64,000 nucleotides of DNA from Oasisia sp. SBJ-2009 (Eukaryota > Annelida > Polychaeta > Sabellida > Siboglinidae), in NCBI GenBank assembly GCA_964017155.1, contig OZ024862.1, forward strand, positions 1,180,501 to 1,244,500, given 5' to 3'. Positions 33,062-46,700 of the stretch are shown one piece after another. The stretch's first letter is position 1. Every line of letters begins with the position of its first letter. Below the pieces are notes generated by a model, which did not search any database, was not told the origin of the DNA, and saw only the letters and a program-made list of their open reading frames with translations. A program made the translations under genes and the position numbers.

Positions 33062-35155
33062 ACCCACCTGACAGCAGCTACTGGCTACAGCCACCGCCCC
33101 CCCCACTGGCTACAGCCACCGCCCCCCCCCCCACTGGCTACAGCCACCGCCCCCCCCCACTGGCTACAGCCACCGCCCCCCCCCCACTGGCTACAGCCAC
33201 CGCCCCCCCCACTGGCTACAGCCACCGCCCCCCCCCCACTGGCTACAGCCACCGCCCCCCCCCCACTGGCTACAGCCACCGCCCCCTCCCCTACTGGCTA
33301 CAGCCACCGCCCCCCCCCCCCCACTGGCTACAGCCACCGCCCCCCCCCACTGGTTACAGCCACTGCCCCCTCCCCTACTGGCTATAGCCACCGCCCCCTC
33401 CCCTACTGGCTATAGCCACTGCCCCCTCCCCTACTGGCTATAGCCACTGCCCCCCCCCACTGGCTACAGCCACTGCCCCCTCCCCTACTGGCTATAGCCA
33501 CCGCCCCCCCCCCCACTGGCTACAGCCACCGCCCCCCCCCCCCACTGGCTACAGCCACTGCCCCCTCCCCTACTGGCTATAGCCACCGCCCCCCCCCCAC
33601 TGGCTACAGCCACCGCCCCCCCCCCCCACTGGCTACAGCCACTGCCCCCTCCCCTACTGGCTACAGCCACTGCCCCCTCCCCTACTGGCTACAGCCACCG
33701 CCCCCCCCCCACTGGCTACAGCCACCGCCCCCTCCCCTACTGGATATAGCCACCGCCCCCCCCCCCCACTGGCTATAGCCACTGCCCCCTCCCCTACTGG
33801 ATATAGCCACCGCCCCCTCCCCTACTGGATATAGCCACCGCCCCCCCCCCCACTGGCTACAGCCACCGCCCCCTCCCCTCCCCTACTGGCTATAGCCACC
33901 GCCCCCCCCCACTGGCTACAGCCACCGCCCCCTCCCCTCCCCTACTGGCTACAGCCACCGCCCCCTCCCCTACTGGCTACAGCCACCGCCCCCCCCCCAC
34001 TGGCTATAGCCACCGCCCCCTCCCCTACTGGATATAGCCACCGCCCCCTCCCCCACTGGCTATAGCCACCGCCCCCTCCCCTACTGGCTATAGCCACCGC
34101 CCCCCCCCCCCCACTGGCTATAGCCACCGCCCCCTCCCCTACTGGATATAGCCACCGCCCCCTCCCCTACTGGCTATAGCCACCGCCCCCCCCCCACTGG
34201 CTATAGCCACCGCCCCCTCCCCTACTGGATATAGCCACCGCCCCCCCCCCACTGGCTATAGCCACCGCCCCCTCCCCTACTGGATATAGCCACCGCCCCC
34301 TCCCCTACTGGCTATAGCCACCGCCCCCCCCCCCACTGGCTATAGCCACCGCCCCCTCCCCTACTGGATATAGCCACCGCCCCCTCCCCCACTGGCTATA
34401 GCCACCGCCCCCTCCCCTACTGGCTATAGCCACCGCCCCCTCCCCCACTGGCTATAGCCACCGCCCCCTCCCCTACTGGCTATAGCCACCGCCCCCTCCC
34501 CTACTGGATATAGCCACCGCCCCCTCCCCTACTGGCTATAGCCACCGCCCCCCCCCCCCACTGGCTACAGCCACCGCCCCCTCCCCTACTGGATATAGCC
34601 ACCGCCCCCTCCCCTACTGGATATAGCCACCGCCCCCTCCCCTACTGGCTATAGCCACTGCCCCCTCCCCTACTGGATATAGCCACCGCCCCCCCCCCCC
34701 ACTGGCTACAGCCACCGCCCCCTCCCCTACTGGATATAGCCACCGCCCCCTCCCCTACTGGATATAGCCACCGCCCCCTCCCCTACTGGCTATAGCCACT
34801 GCCCCCTCCCCTACTGGCTATAGCCACCGCCCCCCCCCCCACTGGCTACAGCCACCGCCCCCTCCCCTACTGGATATAGCCACCGCCCCCTCCCCTACTG
34901 GATATAGCCACCGCCCCCTCCCCTACTGGCTATAGCCACTGCCCCCTCCCCTACTGGCTACAGCCACCGCCCCCTCCCCTACTGGATATAGCCACCGCCC
35001 CCTCCCCTACTGGCTACAGCCACCGCCCCCTCCCCTACTGGATATAGCCACCGCCCCCTCCCCTACTGGCTACAGCCACCGCCCCCCCCCCCCCTACTGG
35101 CTATAGCCACCGCCCCCCCCCCCCCCCCACTGGCTACAGCCACTGCCCCCCCCCC
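33062..35155. repeat. C-rich ~28-bp array (G-rich on the AFAP1 transcript strand)
   Basis: About 75 units of ACTGGCTACAGCCACCG followed by 8-14 C bases or CCCCCTCCCCT. On the minus strand this gives dense runs of G. It lies directly downstream of the AFAP1-family stop codon, so it may be in that gene's 3' UTR. Confidence 0.93.
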
Positions 35156-35411
35156 CATTGCACAGGAGAACAAAAGCCATACAATAAAAGATACATGTTG
35201 AGTGTATATAAAAATGCAAAAAAGATATTGCAGCTTATTATGGTGTTATACTAGCAGCTTTGATAAGTTCTTGGATATGCACAATGAACAATAAATGTAT
35301 CAGCTACACCAACAATGCACTACTGATCAACAGATGCCATATAATACAGATTGCAGTCGCATAGAATGTAGCCAGATGTCAAGGTCGCATGATCTCAAGG
35401 TCACAACCTGG
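35156..35411 (-). other. Presumed AFAP1-family 3' UTR start
   Basis: Unique sequence after the stop codon. No minus-strand AATAAA/ATTAAA was found here, so the transcript end must lie elsewhere. Confidence 0.4.
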
Positions 35412-35450
35412 TCAACAGGTAGAGGTCGCGTCTGAAATGGACTCCCACAA
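35412..35450 (-). CDS. AFAP1: AFAP1-family last coding exon
   Basis: After acceptor TTTTGTTGCAG it encodes [12 protein letters not shown] and stops (TGA at 35414-35412 on the minus strand). LWE may correspond to the conserved KEWE end of the family. Confidence 0.75.
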   Translation of the reverse strand: MWESISDATSTC

Positions 35451-38400
35451 CTGCAACAAAAGACAACCACAGACTTAGGTAGAACAGTGTGAGTAGACAA
35501 TGAGAACACATGAAGACACTTGTGTGTCGCTAATCTCTCTCACTTCTGATGACACTACAGCTCCACTACAGTTCCTCAACAGTTTACTCTAATCATAACA
35601 TTAACACCCTCACCAATAAAAGATAAACCGCCCCTAGAAAGGGATGGTTACATCTGTAGGGGCAGATGTGACGTGACTTCCATGGAAAGAACTGGATCTC
35701 TCTAAGACCAGGCATGACACTAATATAAATATAGAATTGGATATCTAGGACCAGGCATGACACTAATATAAATATAGAATCGGATATCTAGGACCAGGCA
35801 TGACACTAATAGAAAGATAGAATTGTATCTCTGTAGGGCCAGATATGACACTAATAGAAAGATAGAAGTGGGTCTCTGGTGCCAGATGTGACACTGATGA
35901 CACAGAACTAATTGCTGAGACTGAACTACAAGTTGACACAGCACCGTGTGTGTAGTCTGTGTACCTTCAGTTTCTGTTGCACTGTGGATGTCTTGGCTCC
36001 AGTCTGTGTCTTGAGGTCGCTGGAGGTCACTGCCCCACTCTTTGATGCCAGCTCACTGCGGGCCACTCGTGTTGTCAAACTGTCAGTTTTATGACGCGTT
36101 GGTGACGCAGTGCCGGTGACCTTACTTGTGATACACTTGGAGACGACAGCCACGGCCTGTTGCTTCTTCTGTGGGGACCTGTTGTTCTGTCGGCGGCCTG
36201 GTCCTGTAGTTGTCACCACTCTAGTGGTGCGTGTCACAGTCGAGGTGGCAGGACAACTCTTTTTCCTCACGTTGCCGTTGCGACTTCTGGCTGGGTCCTT
36301 CTGCGAGGCACAGACACAACGTGTCTTTATCTGTCTGTTAGTTTGTTGATGAACTCGCACATAATTATGTTTGCATGTATTGACTGATCTAACATTTTGC
36401 ATGCAAAGATGGTTCATAAATTTAAACTTACAAAATTCATCCATGGGATGGATGACTTGGGAGGCTCAATACCTCTAAAGCTGGTACATCTTCTGTAAGA
36501 CATGGTGAAACATTACATTGAAATAAAGTAAATTTAAATGTTTTAGCGTTGGTAGTTACCTTTTTACATAGATGAAACTGTAAAAATGCAGATGGGGATT
36601 TCAATTTTCTTATATCAGTGCGAATGGCTACCTTTATTTCCCTAGCATAGCTGGGTGCCTCAGCTATTCTTAACAATAAACGTAATAATTTGTTAAAATC
36701 ATAAATATATTAGACTTAACATAGGGAGAGGAGTGGACACTGACACTTGGGATGTGACAAGACGGACACAAAGTCGATGTATTCATATCCAGATTATGGC
36801 AGTTTGCATTACTCTGTGAGACAGAAGTACACTGTAGATAGACTGTGTATAGACTGGACTCAAGTCCACTCATGTGACTGGGGGGTGGGGGGTGGATGTA
36901 TTGTTGGACTTACTTCCTGCGCCAGGAGTTGTAACTTGGTGAGTTCACATTCCGTTTCCTCCAACTCGGAGTCGAGTCTCTCCAGCTCCGCCTCAAACCT
37001 CCGCTTCGCTGCTCCACTGTCTGCAGCCAACTTCTGGCCACAGACCTGCTGTCTGTGCACAGACAACAACACTAGTCAGTGTCTAGGCACTCTAATCAGT
37101 GTCTATAAACTGTGACGATCGAATAACTTTATTGTCCATTTAATACACTGAATTATACCAATGGACATTTTCCTCCAGGTTTGATGACTTTTCGTAATAA
37201 CATTGGCAAAACACGCAGCGATGACACAGCAGTTGACAGGTGCACTCGCTGCCTTGTGTGACACATGACACGTGACACGTGACACGTCACTGTTACTGCT
37301 ATTGCCAAAGAGGCTGCATTAGAAGCAATACAATTTCCATCAACAGACGTCGTCTTTTGGCTTATATCGACACAAATCATTCTTTACACGGGACTTGTGT
37401 TAGTCATTGCATCAACTGCTAGGTGGCGCTGACTGTTGTGGCCCTTCACTGCTCATTCACTTCTCATTCACTGCTCATTCACTTCTCATTCACTTCCTCT
37501 CTCTCCATGACTACCCTTACTTTCTCCCCCGACCACTCCTTTCCACCCACTCCATCCCCCATTCTCTCTCCAATCTCTTCTCAATCCCCCACACCCTCTC
37601 TCCTCCACCCCTCCGCTATTCACCCTCTCCCTCCTCACCTGTTCTTCCTAATGAGGGTAGCCTTGGTCCTCAGCCTCTCTATCTCCTCCTGCCTCTGTTT
37701 CTTCCCCTGCTCACATCCCCCTCCCAGCCTCCCCCGCCGCAACTCCCCAAGGATGGGGTTCTCTGCACACTCCAGGATCTCACGGTCCTGGTTGATGGAG
37801 CGACCTGGAGAACATAGCAGACTGATGGAGCGACCTGGAGAACACAGCAGACTGATGGAGCGACCTGGAGAACATAGCAGACTGATGGAGCGACCTGGAG
37901 AACACAGCAGACTGATGGAGTGATCTGGAGAACATAGCAGACTGATGGAACGACCTGGAGAACACAGCAGACTGATGGAGTGACCTGGAGAACATAGCAG
38001 ACTGATGGAGCGACCTGGAGAACACAGGGGACTGATGGAGCGACCTGGAGAACATAGCAGACTGATGGAGCGACCTGGAGAACATAGCAGACTTATGGAG
38101 CGACCTGGAGAACACAGCAGACTGATGGAGCGACCTGGAGAACATAGCAGACTGATGGAGCGACCTGGAGAACATAGCAGACTGATGGAACGACCTGGAG
38201 AACACAGCAGACTGATGGAGCGACCTGGAGAACATAGCAGACTGATGGAGCGACCTGGAGAACATAGCAGACTGATGGAGCGACCTGGAGAACACAGCAG
38301 ACTGATGGAGTGACCTGGAGAACATAGCAGACTGATGGAACGACCTGGAGAACACAGCAGACTGATGGAGTGACCTGGAGAACATAGCAGACTGATGGAG

Positions 38401-40737
38401 CGACCTGGAGAACACAGCAGACTGATGGAGCGACCTGGAGAACACAGCAGACTGATGGAGCGACCTGGAGAACATAGCAGACTGATGGAGCGACCTGGAG
38501 AACATAGCAGACTGATGGAGCGACCTGGAGAACATAGGGGACTGATGGAGCGACCTGGAGAACATAGCAGACTGATGGAGCGACCTGGAGAACACAGCAG
38601 ACTGATGGAGTGACCTGGAGAACATAGCAGACTGATGGAGCGACCTGGAGAACACAGGGGACTGATGGAGCGACCTGGAGAACATAGCAGACTGATGGAG
38701 CGACCTGGAGAACGTAGCAGACTGATGGAGCGACCTGGAGAACATAGCAGACTGATGGAGCGACCTGGAGAACACAGGGGACTGATGGAGCGACCTGGAG
38801 AACATAGCAGACTGATGGAGCGACCTGGAGAACACAGCAGACTGATGGAGCGAACTGGAGAACATAGCAGACTGATGGAGCGACCTGGAGAACACAGGGG
38901 ACTGATGGAGTGACCTGGAGAACACAGGGGACTGATGGAGCAACCTGGAGAACACAGGGGACTGATGGAGTGACCTGGAGAACATAGCAGACTGATGGAG
39001 CGACCTGGAGAACATAGCAGACTGATGGAGTGACCTGGAGAACATAGCAGACTGATGTAGTGACCTGGAGAACACAGGGGACTGATGGAGTGACCTGGAG
39101 AACATAGCAGACTGATGGAGTGACCTGTAGAACATAGCAGACTGATGGAGTGACCTGTAGGACACAGTGGACAGATGGAGTGACCTGTAGGACACAGTGG
39201 ACTGATGGAGTGACCTGTAGGAAACAGTGGACTGATGGAGTGACCTGTAGGACACAGTGGACTGATGGAGTGACCTGTAGGAAACAGCGGACTGATGGAG
39301 TGACCTGTAGGACACAGTGGACAGATGGAGTGACCTGTAGGACACAGTGGACTGATGGGGTGACCTGTAGGACACAGTGGACAGATGGAGTGACCTGTAG
39401 GACACAGTGGACTGATGGGGTGACCTGTAGGACACAGTGGACTGATGGAGTGACCTGTAGGACACAGTGGACTGATAGAGCGACCTGCAGGACACATGCG
39501 CACACGCACTCTCTCACTCACTCACTCGCTCGCTCGCTCGCTCTTTCTCTCTCACAGACACACAGACACACAGACACACACAGACACACACAGACAAACA
39601 CACTCACACACAGATAAACACACGCTCACACACAGACTGACACCTGAGTGATGTTCTCCGCGCCCTGTACCTGTGTATCCTTTGATGACGTCACTCTCAC
39701 TGCTGGACTTGCTGCTGGTCAACCTACTGGCAGGGTCATGTCGACTGCTCAGTGACACGCCACTGTCACCACTACTGCGACTGTCACCACTACTGCGACT
39801 GTCACCACTACTGCGACTGTCACCGCTGAATCGACTGTCACCGCTGAATCGACTGTCACCGCTGCTGCGACTGTCATCACTGAAGCGACTGTCCCAACTC
39901 CTGAGACTGTCGCGACCACTGCTTGTCACGCCGTCGTCACCTCCCGTCACACTCAACTTGTACTGTGAGTGGATCTCGGAGAACTTGGCCGTCATCTCCG
40001 CCTCAAAGTTCAGGCCACAGTTCTGTGTGCAGCGGACAACATCAGGAACACATCGGTAACATGATTCCCTTCCCTCAACACACATGACTAGCTCCTCAAT
40101 ACACATGACTAACTCCTCACTACACATGACTAACACTCCTCACTACACATGACTGACTCCTCATTACACACAACTAACTCCTCACTACACATGACTAACT
40201 CCTCACTACACATGACTACCTCCTCACTACACATGACTGACTCCTCACTATACATGACTACCTCCTCACTACACATGACTAACTCCTCACTACACATGAC
40301 TAACTCCTCACTACACATGACTAACTCCTCACTACACATAACTAACTCCTCACTACACATGACTAACTCCTCACTACACATGACTAACTCCTCACTACAC
40401 ATGACCAACTCCTCGATACACATGACTAACTCCTCATTACACATGACTGACTCCTCACTACACATGACTAACTCCTCACTACACATGACTAACTCCTCAC
40501 TACACATGACCAACTCCTCGATACACATGACTAACTCCTCATTACACATGACTGACTCCTCGATACACATGACTAACTCCTCATTACACATGACTGACTC
40601 CTCACTACACATGACTGACTCCTCGATACACATGACTAACTCCTCGATAGACATGACTAATTCCTCACTACACACAACTAACTCCTCACTATACATGACT
40701 ATTTCCTCACTACAGGTGAGAGATTACATGTATAAAA

Positions 40738-40768
<31 letters not shown>

Positions 40769-43700
40769 TATACACATATATATATATATATACACACACA
40801 TATATACATACAGCTGTATATATATATATATATATATAAGTGATGTACAAGTTATGGTTTGTTGTCCTCAGTAATAACATTCAGATAAATATATATGAAA
40901 CAATCTTATTGATATGTTCAGATACATTTATAAATATGTACATATATAGCTGTATATATATATATATATTATATATATATATATATATTATATATATTAT
41001 ATATATATATATATACAGCTATATATATACATATTTATAAATGTATCTGAACATATCAATAAGATTGTTTCATATATATTTATCTGAACTTTATTACTGA
41101 GGACATCAAACGATAACTTGTACAGTTTTATGAAACCTCAATTACTGGGTGACTGTTTGACACTGTTTTTACTCAGATTAGTTTGATGTCATAATGCTAA
41201 TTTATTACTACAGCTGTAATTTATTTATTATTGTCAGCTGAATTCTTATATCATCAGTTAATTTATTTATTTATTTAATATTATATATATATATATATGT
41301 GATTTTTTTAAACTTTTTAAGATAACGTTAAGATGATATTAATATGACGTTACCAAGTTAAACATTTTATGACAAGAGAAACAATAGTAGCCTTTCAGTT
41401 ACGAAATCCCATATGTTAGTCATTTTCTGTTGAAAGTGTTAGTTCTTAGTTAACCATCTCTGTCCAGTGATACTTCCTGGTTCAGGGCCATGTTGTAGAC
41501 ACTATTGTATCATGTCAATAACTACACAGTAGAACCCTCAGTCAAGTGCTGTGTGCAGCCTGTATAAGCCGTCAGTGCAGCGTACCTCATCAGTCTGACC
41601 CGCCTTGCGTCGGTTGAGTCGATCAACTGGAGGGGGATTATTGGGCAGTGGTGGGGGGTTGTTGGGAAGCTTTGGGGGGTTGTTGGGCAGTGGAGGGGGG
41701 CCAGTGCTGCTGGTGACATCACTGCTGCGGCGGGCTGGAATGGAAGGGTATTTGGTCAGTTCAGGTGTGGTGAGTTACAACTAACCACTCAGTGGACCTG
41801 GTGTTTTGTGTCAACCCTTCACACAACAGCGACACTTACGTAGACAAATGTTTATTTGAAACATCTGCAGTTGTTTTTACTGTAGAACACAACTTTGAAT
41901 GTATTCAAAATTCAAAATATTTGTTCATGAATTTCTTAAATACTTCTGCATTTGCAAAAAAATGGTTCTACATATATTTAGGTGGCTGCAACTGTCGAGC
42001 AGCAGCAGTTGCAGCAGCAACAACAGCAGCTGCAGCAGCAACAACAACAGCTGCAGCAACAACAACAACAGCTGCAGCAACAACAGCAGCTGCAGCAGCA
42101 ATGAAAGAGTATCTAGTGATGATGCCCATGTTACATGGCATCATGATTGTTCAAATTCACTACATTCTTACATCCACATCACAACAAAAGCCACACAACA
42201 ATTCACAACAATAAAATACTAATAAACTAATAAAATAAAGATACACAAATAATTAATGATATTACAATTAAAATAATATGAATCAATTTACTCATTCTAC
42301 ACATAAAGACAGAAGACAATAAAATAGTAAATAAAATAAAAATGTATTAATTATAACAATTTACAATTTAAAATGGCATATCATTTTGAAAGTGCCCGCA
42401 ACTGTCTGTACAGTGTCTGTCCTTCCTAGACATGTGGCCACGATGATGATGAACTGTGACTTTGCAGGCAACTAACCTTTGTAGTTGTGCTCTCATTGCC
42501 AGTTACTGTTCATGGTATGGGTGGCTGAGCTTTCGTATTTAACAGTTTTAGGCCAGAAAATGACATATTTTGGTGTAAAATTTGACATAAATTTGACGCA
42601 AACAGTATTATAGCTCTATAAGATATAAATATTGCATATTTCCGAATCAGTTTAAAGTTTCTCGATTTTAACCATACATTACAAAATTACAAGTTTTGCC
42701 TGTCAGATTTGGTCTCATATAAGTAATTGTTTTCGTGAAAAATACAAACCTTGAACACAATGTATCTAGGCAACTGTGTTACCTAGGCAACCATTATGTT
42801 TAGGGTGTAATCAGTGTTAAAAGTTTCAAGCCATTTTCATTTTTCCATATCACCAATATAATTGTTTTATACGTATTGGAACATTTTCATTTTTAGTTGA
42901 CTTAAAGTTGTTAAAAAATTCATTTTGCCTACAGGTGACCCTGTCACACATTGTCAACTAGGTATTTGTTTTTATATGACTCACACATTTTCTACGATAA
43001 CAAGATTAATCCCAGTGCTTTTGTCGCGCCACTGAGTATGTCTTCGAGGATATTGGCGCATAACAAGTCATTATTATTATTACACTGGTTTAACGTTTGC
43101 ATTGCATCATGATAAGTGCACTATTACATTGTTGTCTTGTTACATTTTGTATTTTCTTGTGACAACACTGCATTGTAATATTGGTGTGTAAAGTGCACTG
43201 TGACATGTTTGTACTGAACTGTGACATTGGTGTACTGTTACTTGTTTGTGCTGTACTGTGACGTCAGTGCACTGTTACTTGTTTGTGCTGTACTGTGACG
43301 TCAGTGAACTGTACTGTGACGTCAGTGAACTGTACTGTGACGTCAGTGCACTGTTACATGTTTGTGCTGTACTGTGATGTCAGTGTACTGTTACTTGTTT
43401 GTGCTGTACTGTGACGTCAGTGCACTGTACTGTGATGTCAGTGCACTGTTACATGTTTGTGCTGTACTGTGATGTCAGTGTACTGTTACTTGTTTGTGCT
43501 GTACTGTGATGTCAGTGCACTGTTACATGTTTCTACTGTACTGTGATGTCAGTGCACTGTTACTTGTTTGTGCTGTACTGTGACGTCAGTGCACTGTTAC
43601 ATGTTTCTACTGTACTGTGACGTCAGTGCACTGTTACATGTTTCTACTGTACTGTGATGTCAGTGCACTGTTACTTGTTTCTACTGTACTGTGATGTCAG

Positions 43701-46700
43701 TGCACTGTTACTTGTTTCTACTGTACTGTGACGTCAGTGCACTGTTACTTGTTTCTACTGTACTGTGATGTCAGTGCACTGTTACTTGTTTGTGCTGTAC
43801 TGTGACGTCAGTGCACTGTTACATGTTTCTACTGTACTGTGATGTCAGTGTACTGTTACTTGTTTCTACTGTACTGTGATGTCAGTGCACTGTTACTTGT
43901 TTCTACTGTACTGTGATGTCAGTGCACTGTTACTTGTTTGTGCTGTACTGTGACGTCAGTGCACTGTTACATGTTTCTACTGTACTGTGATGTCAGTGTA
44001 CTGTTACTTGTTTCTACTGTACTGTGATGTCAGTGCACTGTTACTTGTTTCTACTGTACTGTGATGTCAGTGCACTGTTACATGTTTCTATTGTACTGTG
44101 ATGTCAGTGCACTGTTACTTGTTTCTACTGTACTGTGACGTCAGTGCACTGTTACTTGTTTCTACTGTACTGTGATGTCAGTGCACTGTTACTTGTTTGT
44201 GCTGTACTGTGACGTCAGTGCACTGTTACATGTTTCTACTGTACTGTGATGTCAGTGCACTGTTACATGTTTCTACTGTACTGTGATGTCAGTGCACTGT
44301 TACTTGTTTGTGCTGTACTGTGACGTCAGTGCACTGTTACATGTTTCTACTGTACTGTGACGTCAGTGCACTGTTACATGTTTCTACTGTACTGTGATGT
44401 CAGTGCACTGTTACTTGTTTCTACTGTACTGTGATGTCAGTGCACTGTTACTTGTTTCTACTGTACTGTGACGTCAGTGCACTGTTACTTGTTTCTACTG
44501 TACTGTGACGTCAGTGCACTGTTACTTGTTTCTACTGTACTGTGACGTCAGTGCACTGTTACTTGTTTCTACTGTACTGTGATGTCAGTGCACTGTTACT
44601 TGTTTCTACTGTACTGTGATGTCAGTGCACTGTTACTTGTTTCTACTGTACTGTGACGTCAGTGCACTGTTACTTGTTTCTACTGTACTGTGATGTCAGT
44701 GCACTGTTACTTGTTTGTGCTGTACTGTGACGTCAGGGCACTGTTACATGTTTCTACTGTACTGTGATGTCAGTGCACTGTTACTTGTTTCTACTGTACT
44801 GTGACGTCAGTGCACTGTTACTTGTTTCTACTGTACTGTGATGTCAGTGCACTGTTACTTGTTTGTGCTGTACTGTGACGTCAGTGCACTGTTACATGTT
44901 TCTACTGTACTGTGATGTCAGTGCACTGTTACTTGTTTGTGCTGTACTGTGACGTCAGTGCACTGTTACATGTTTCTACTGTACTGTGACGTCAGTGCAC
45001 TGTTACATGTTTCTACTGTACTGTGATGTCAGTGCACTGTTACTTGTTTCTACTGTACTGTGATGTCAGTGCACTGTTACTTGTTTCTACTGTACTGTGA
45101 CGTCAGTGCACTGTTACTTGTTTGTGCTGTACTGTGACGTCAGTGCACTGTTACATGTTTCTACTGTACTGTGATGTCAGTGCACTGTTACATGTTTGTA
45201 CTGTACTATGACGTTAGTGCACTGTTACATGTTTCTACTGTACTGTGATGTCAGTGCACTGTTACATGTTTCTACTGTACTGTGACATCAGTGCACTGTT
45301 ACATGTTTCTACTGTACTGTGATGTCAGTGCACTGTTACTTGTTTCTACTGTACTGTGATGTCAGTGCACTGTTACTTGTTTCTACTGTACTGTGACGTC
45401 AGTGCACTGTTACATGTTTCTACTGTACTGTGATGTCAGTGCACTGTTACTTGTTTCTACTGTACTGTGACGTCAGTGCACTGTTACATGTTTCTACTGT
45501 ACTGTGATGTCAGTGCACTGTTACATGTTTGTACTGTACTACGACGTTAGTGCACTGTTACATGTTTCTACTGTACTGTGATGTCAGTGCACTGTTACAT
45601 GTTTGTACTGTACTACGACGTTAGTGCACTGTTACATGTTTCTACTGTACTGTGATGTCAGTGCACTGTTACATGTTTCTACTGTACTGTGATGTCAGTG
45701 CACTGTTACATGTTTGTACTGTACTATGACGTTAGTGCACTGTTACATGTTTCTACTGTACTGTGATGTCAGGGCACTGTTACATGTTTGTACTGTACTA
45801 TGACGTCAGTGCACTGTACTGTGACGTCAGTGCACTGTTACATGTGTGTACTGTACTGTGACGTCAGTGCACTGTTACATGTTTGTACTGTACTATGACA
45901 TCAGTGCACTGTACTGTGACGTCAGTGCACTGTTACATGTGTGTACTGTACTATGACGTCAGTGCACTGTTACATGTTTCTACCGTACTGTGATGTCAGT
46001 GCACTGTTACATGTGTGTACTGTACTATGACGTCAGTGCACTGTTACATGTTTCTACTGTACTGTGACGTCAGTGCACTGTTACTTGTTTCTACTGTACT
46101 GTGATGTCAGTGCACTGTTACTTGTTTCTACTGTACTGTGATGTCAGTGCACTGTTACTTGTTTCTACTGTACTGTGATGTCAGTGCACTGTTACTTGTT
46201 TCTACTGTACTGTGATGTCAGTGCACTGTTACTTGTTTGTGCTGTACTGTGACGTCAGTGCACTGTTACATGTTTCTACTGTACTGTGATGTCAGTGCAC
46301 TGTTACTTGTTTCTACTGTACTGTGACGTCAGTGCACTGTTACTTGTTTCTACTGTACTGTGATGTCAGTGCACTGTTACTTGTTTGTGCTGTACTGTGA
46401 CGTCAGTGCACTGTTACATGTTTCTACTGTACTGTGATGTCAGTGCACTGTTACATGTTTCTACTGTACTGTGATGTCAGTGCACTGTTACTTGTTTGTG
46501 CTGTACTGTGACGTCAGTGCACTGTTACATGTTTCTACTGTACTGTGACGTCAGTGCACTGTTACATGTTTCTACTGTACTGTGATGTCAGTGCACTGTT
46601 ACTTGTTTCTACTGTACTGTGATGTCAGTGCACTGTTACTTGTTTCTACTGTACTGTGACGTCAGTGCACTGTTACTTGTTTCTACTGTACTGTGACGTC

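Noticed and set aside
33044..34127. Gly/Pro-rich frames in the C-rich array
   Set aside because: Pure repeat by-products with frames broken by variable C-run lengths.
41792..42222. Possible Gln/Ala-rich coding exon on the plus strand
   Set aside because: A (GCA/ACA)n tract in an AFAP1 intron, with no splice support or conserved flanking domain.
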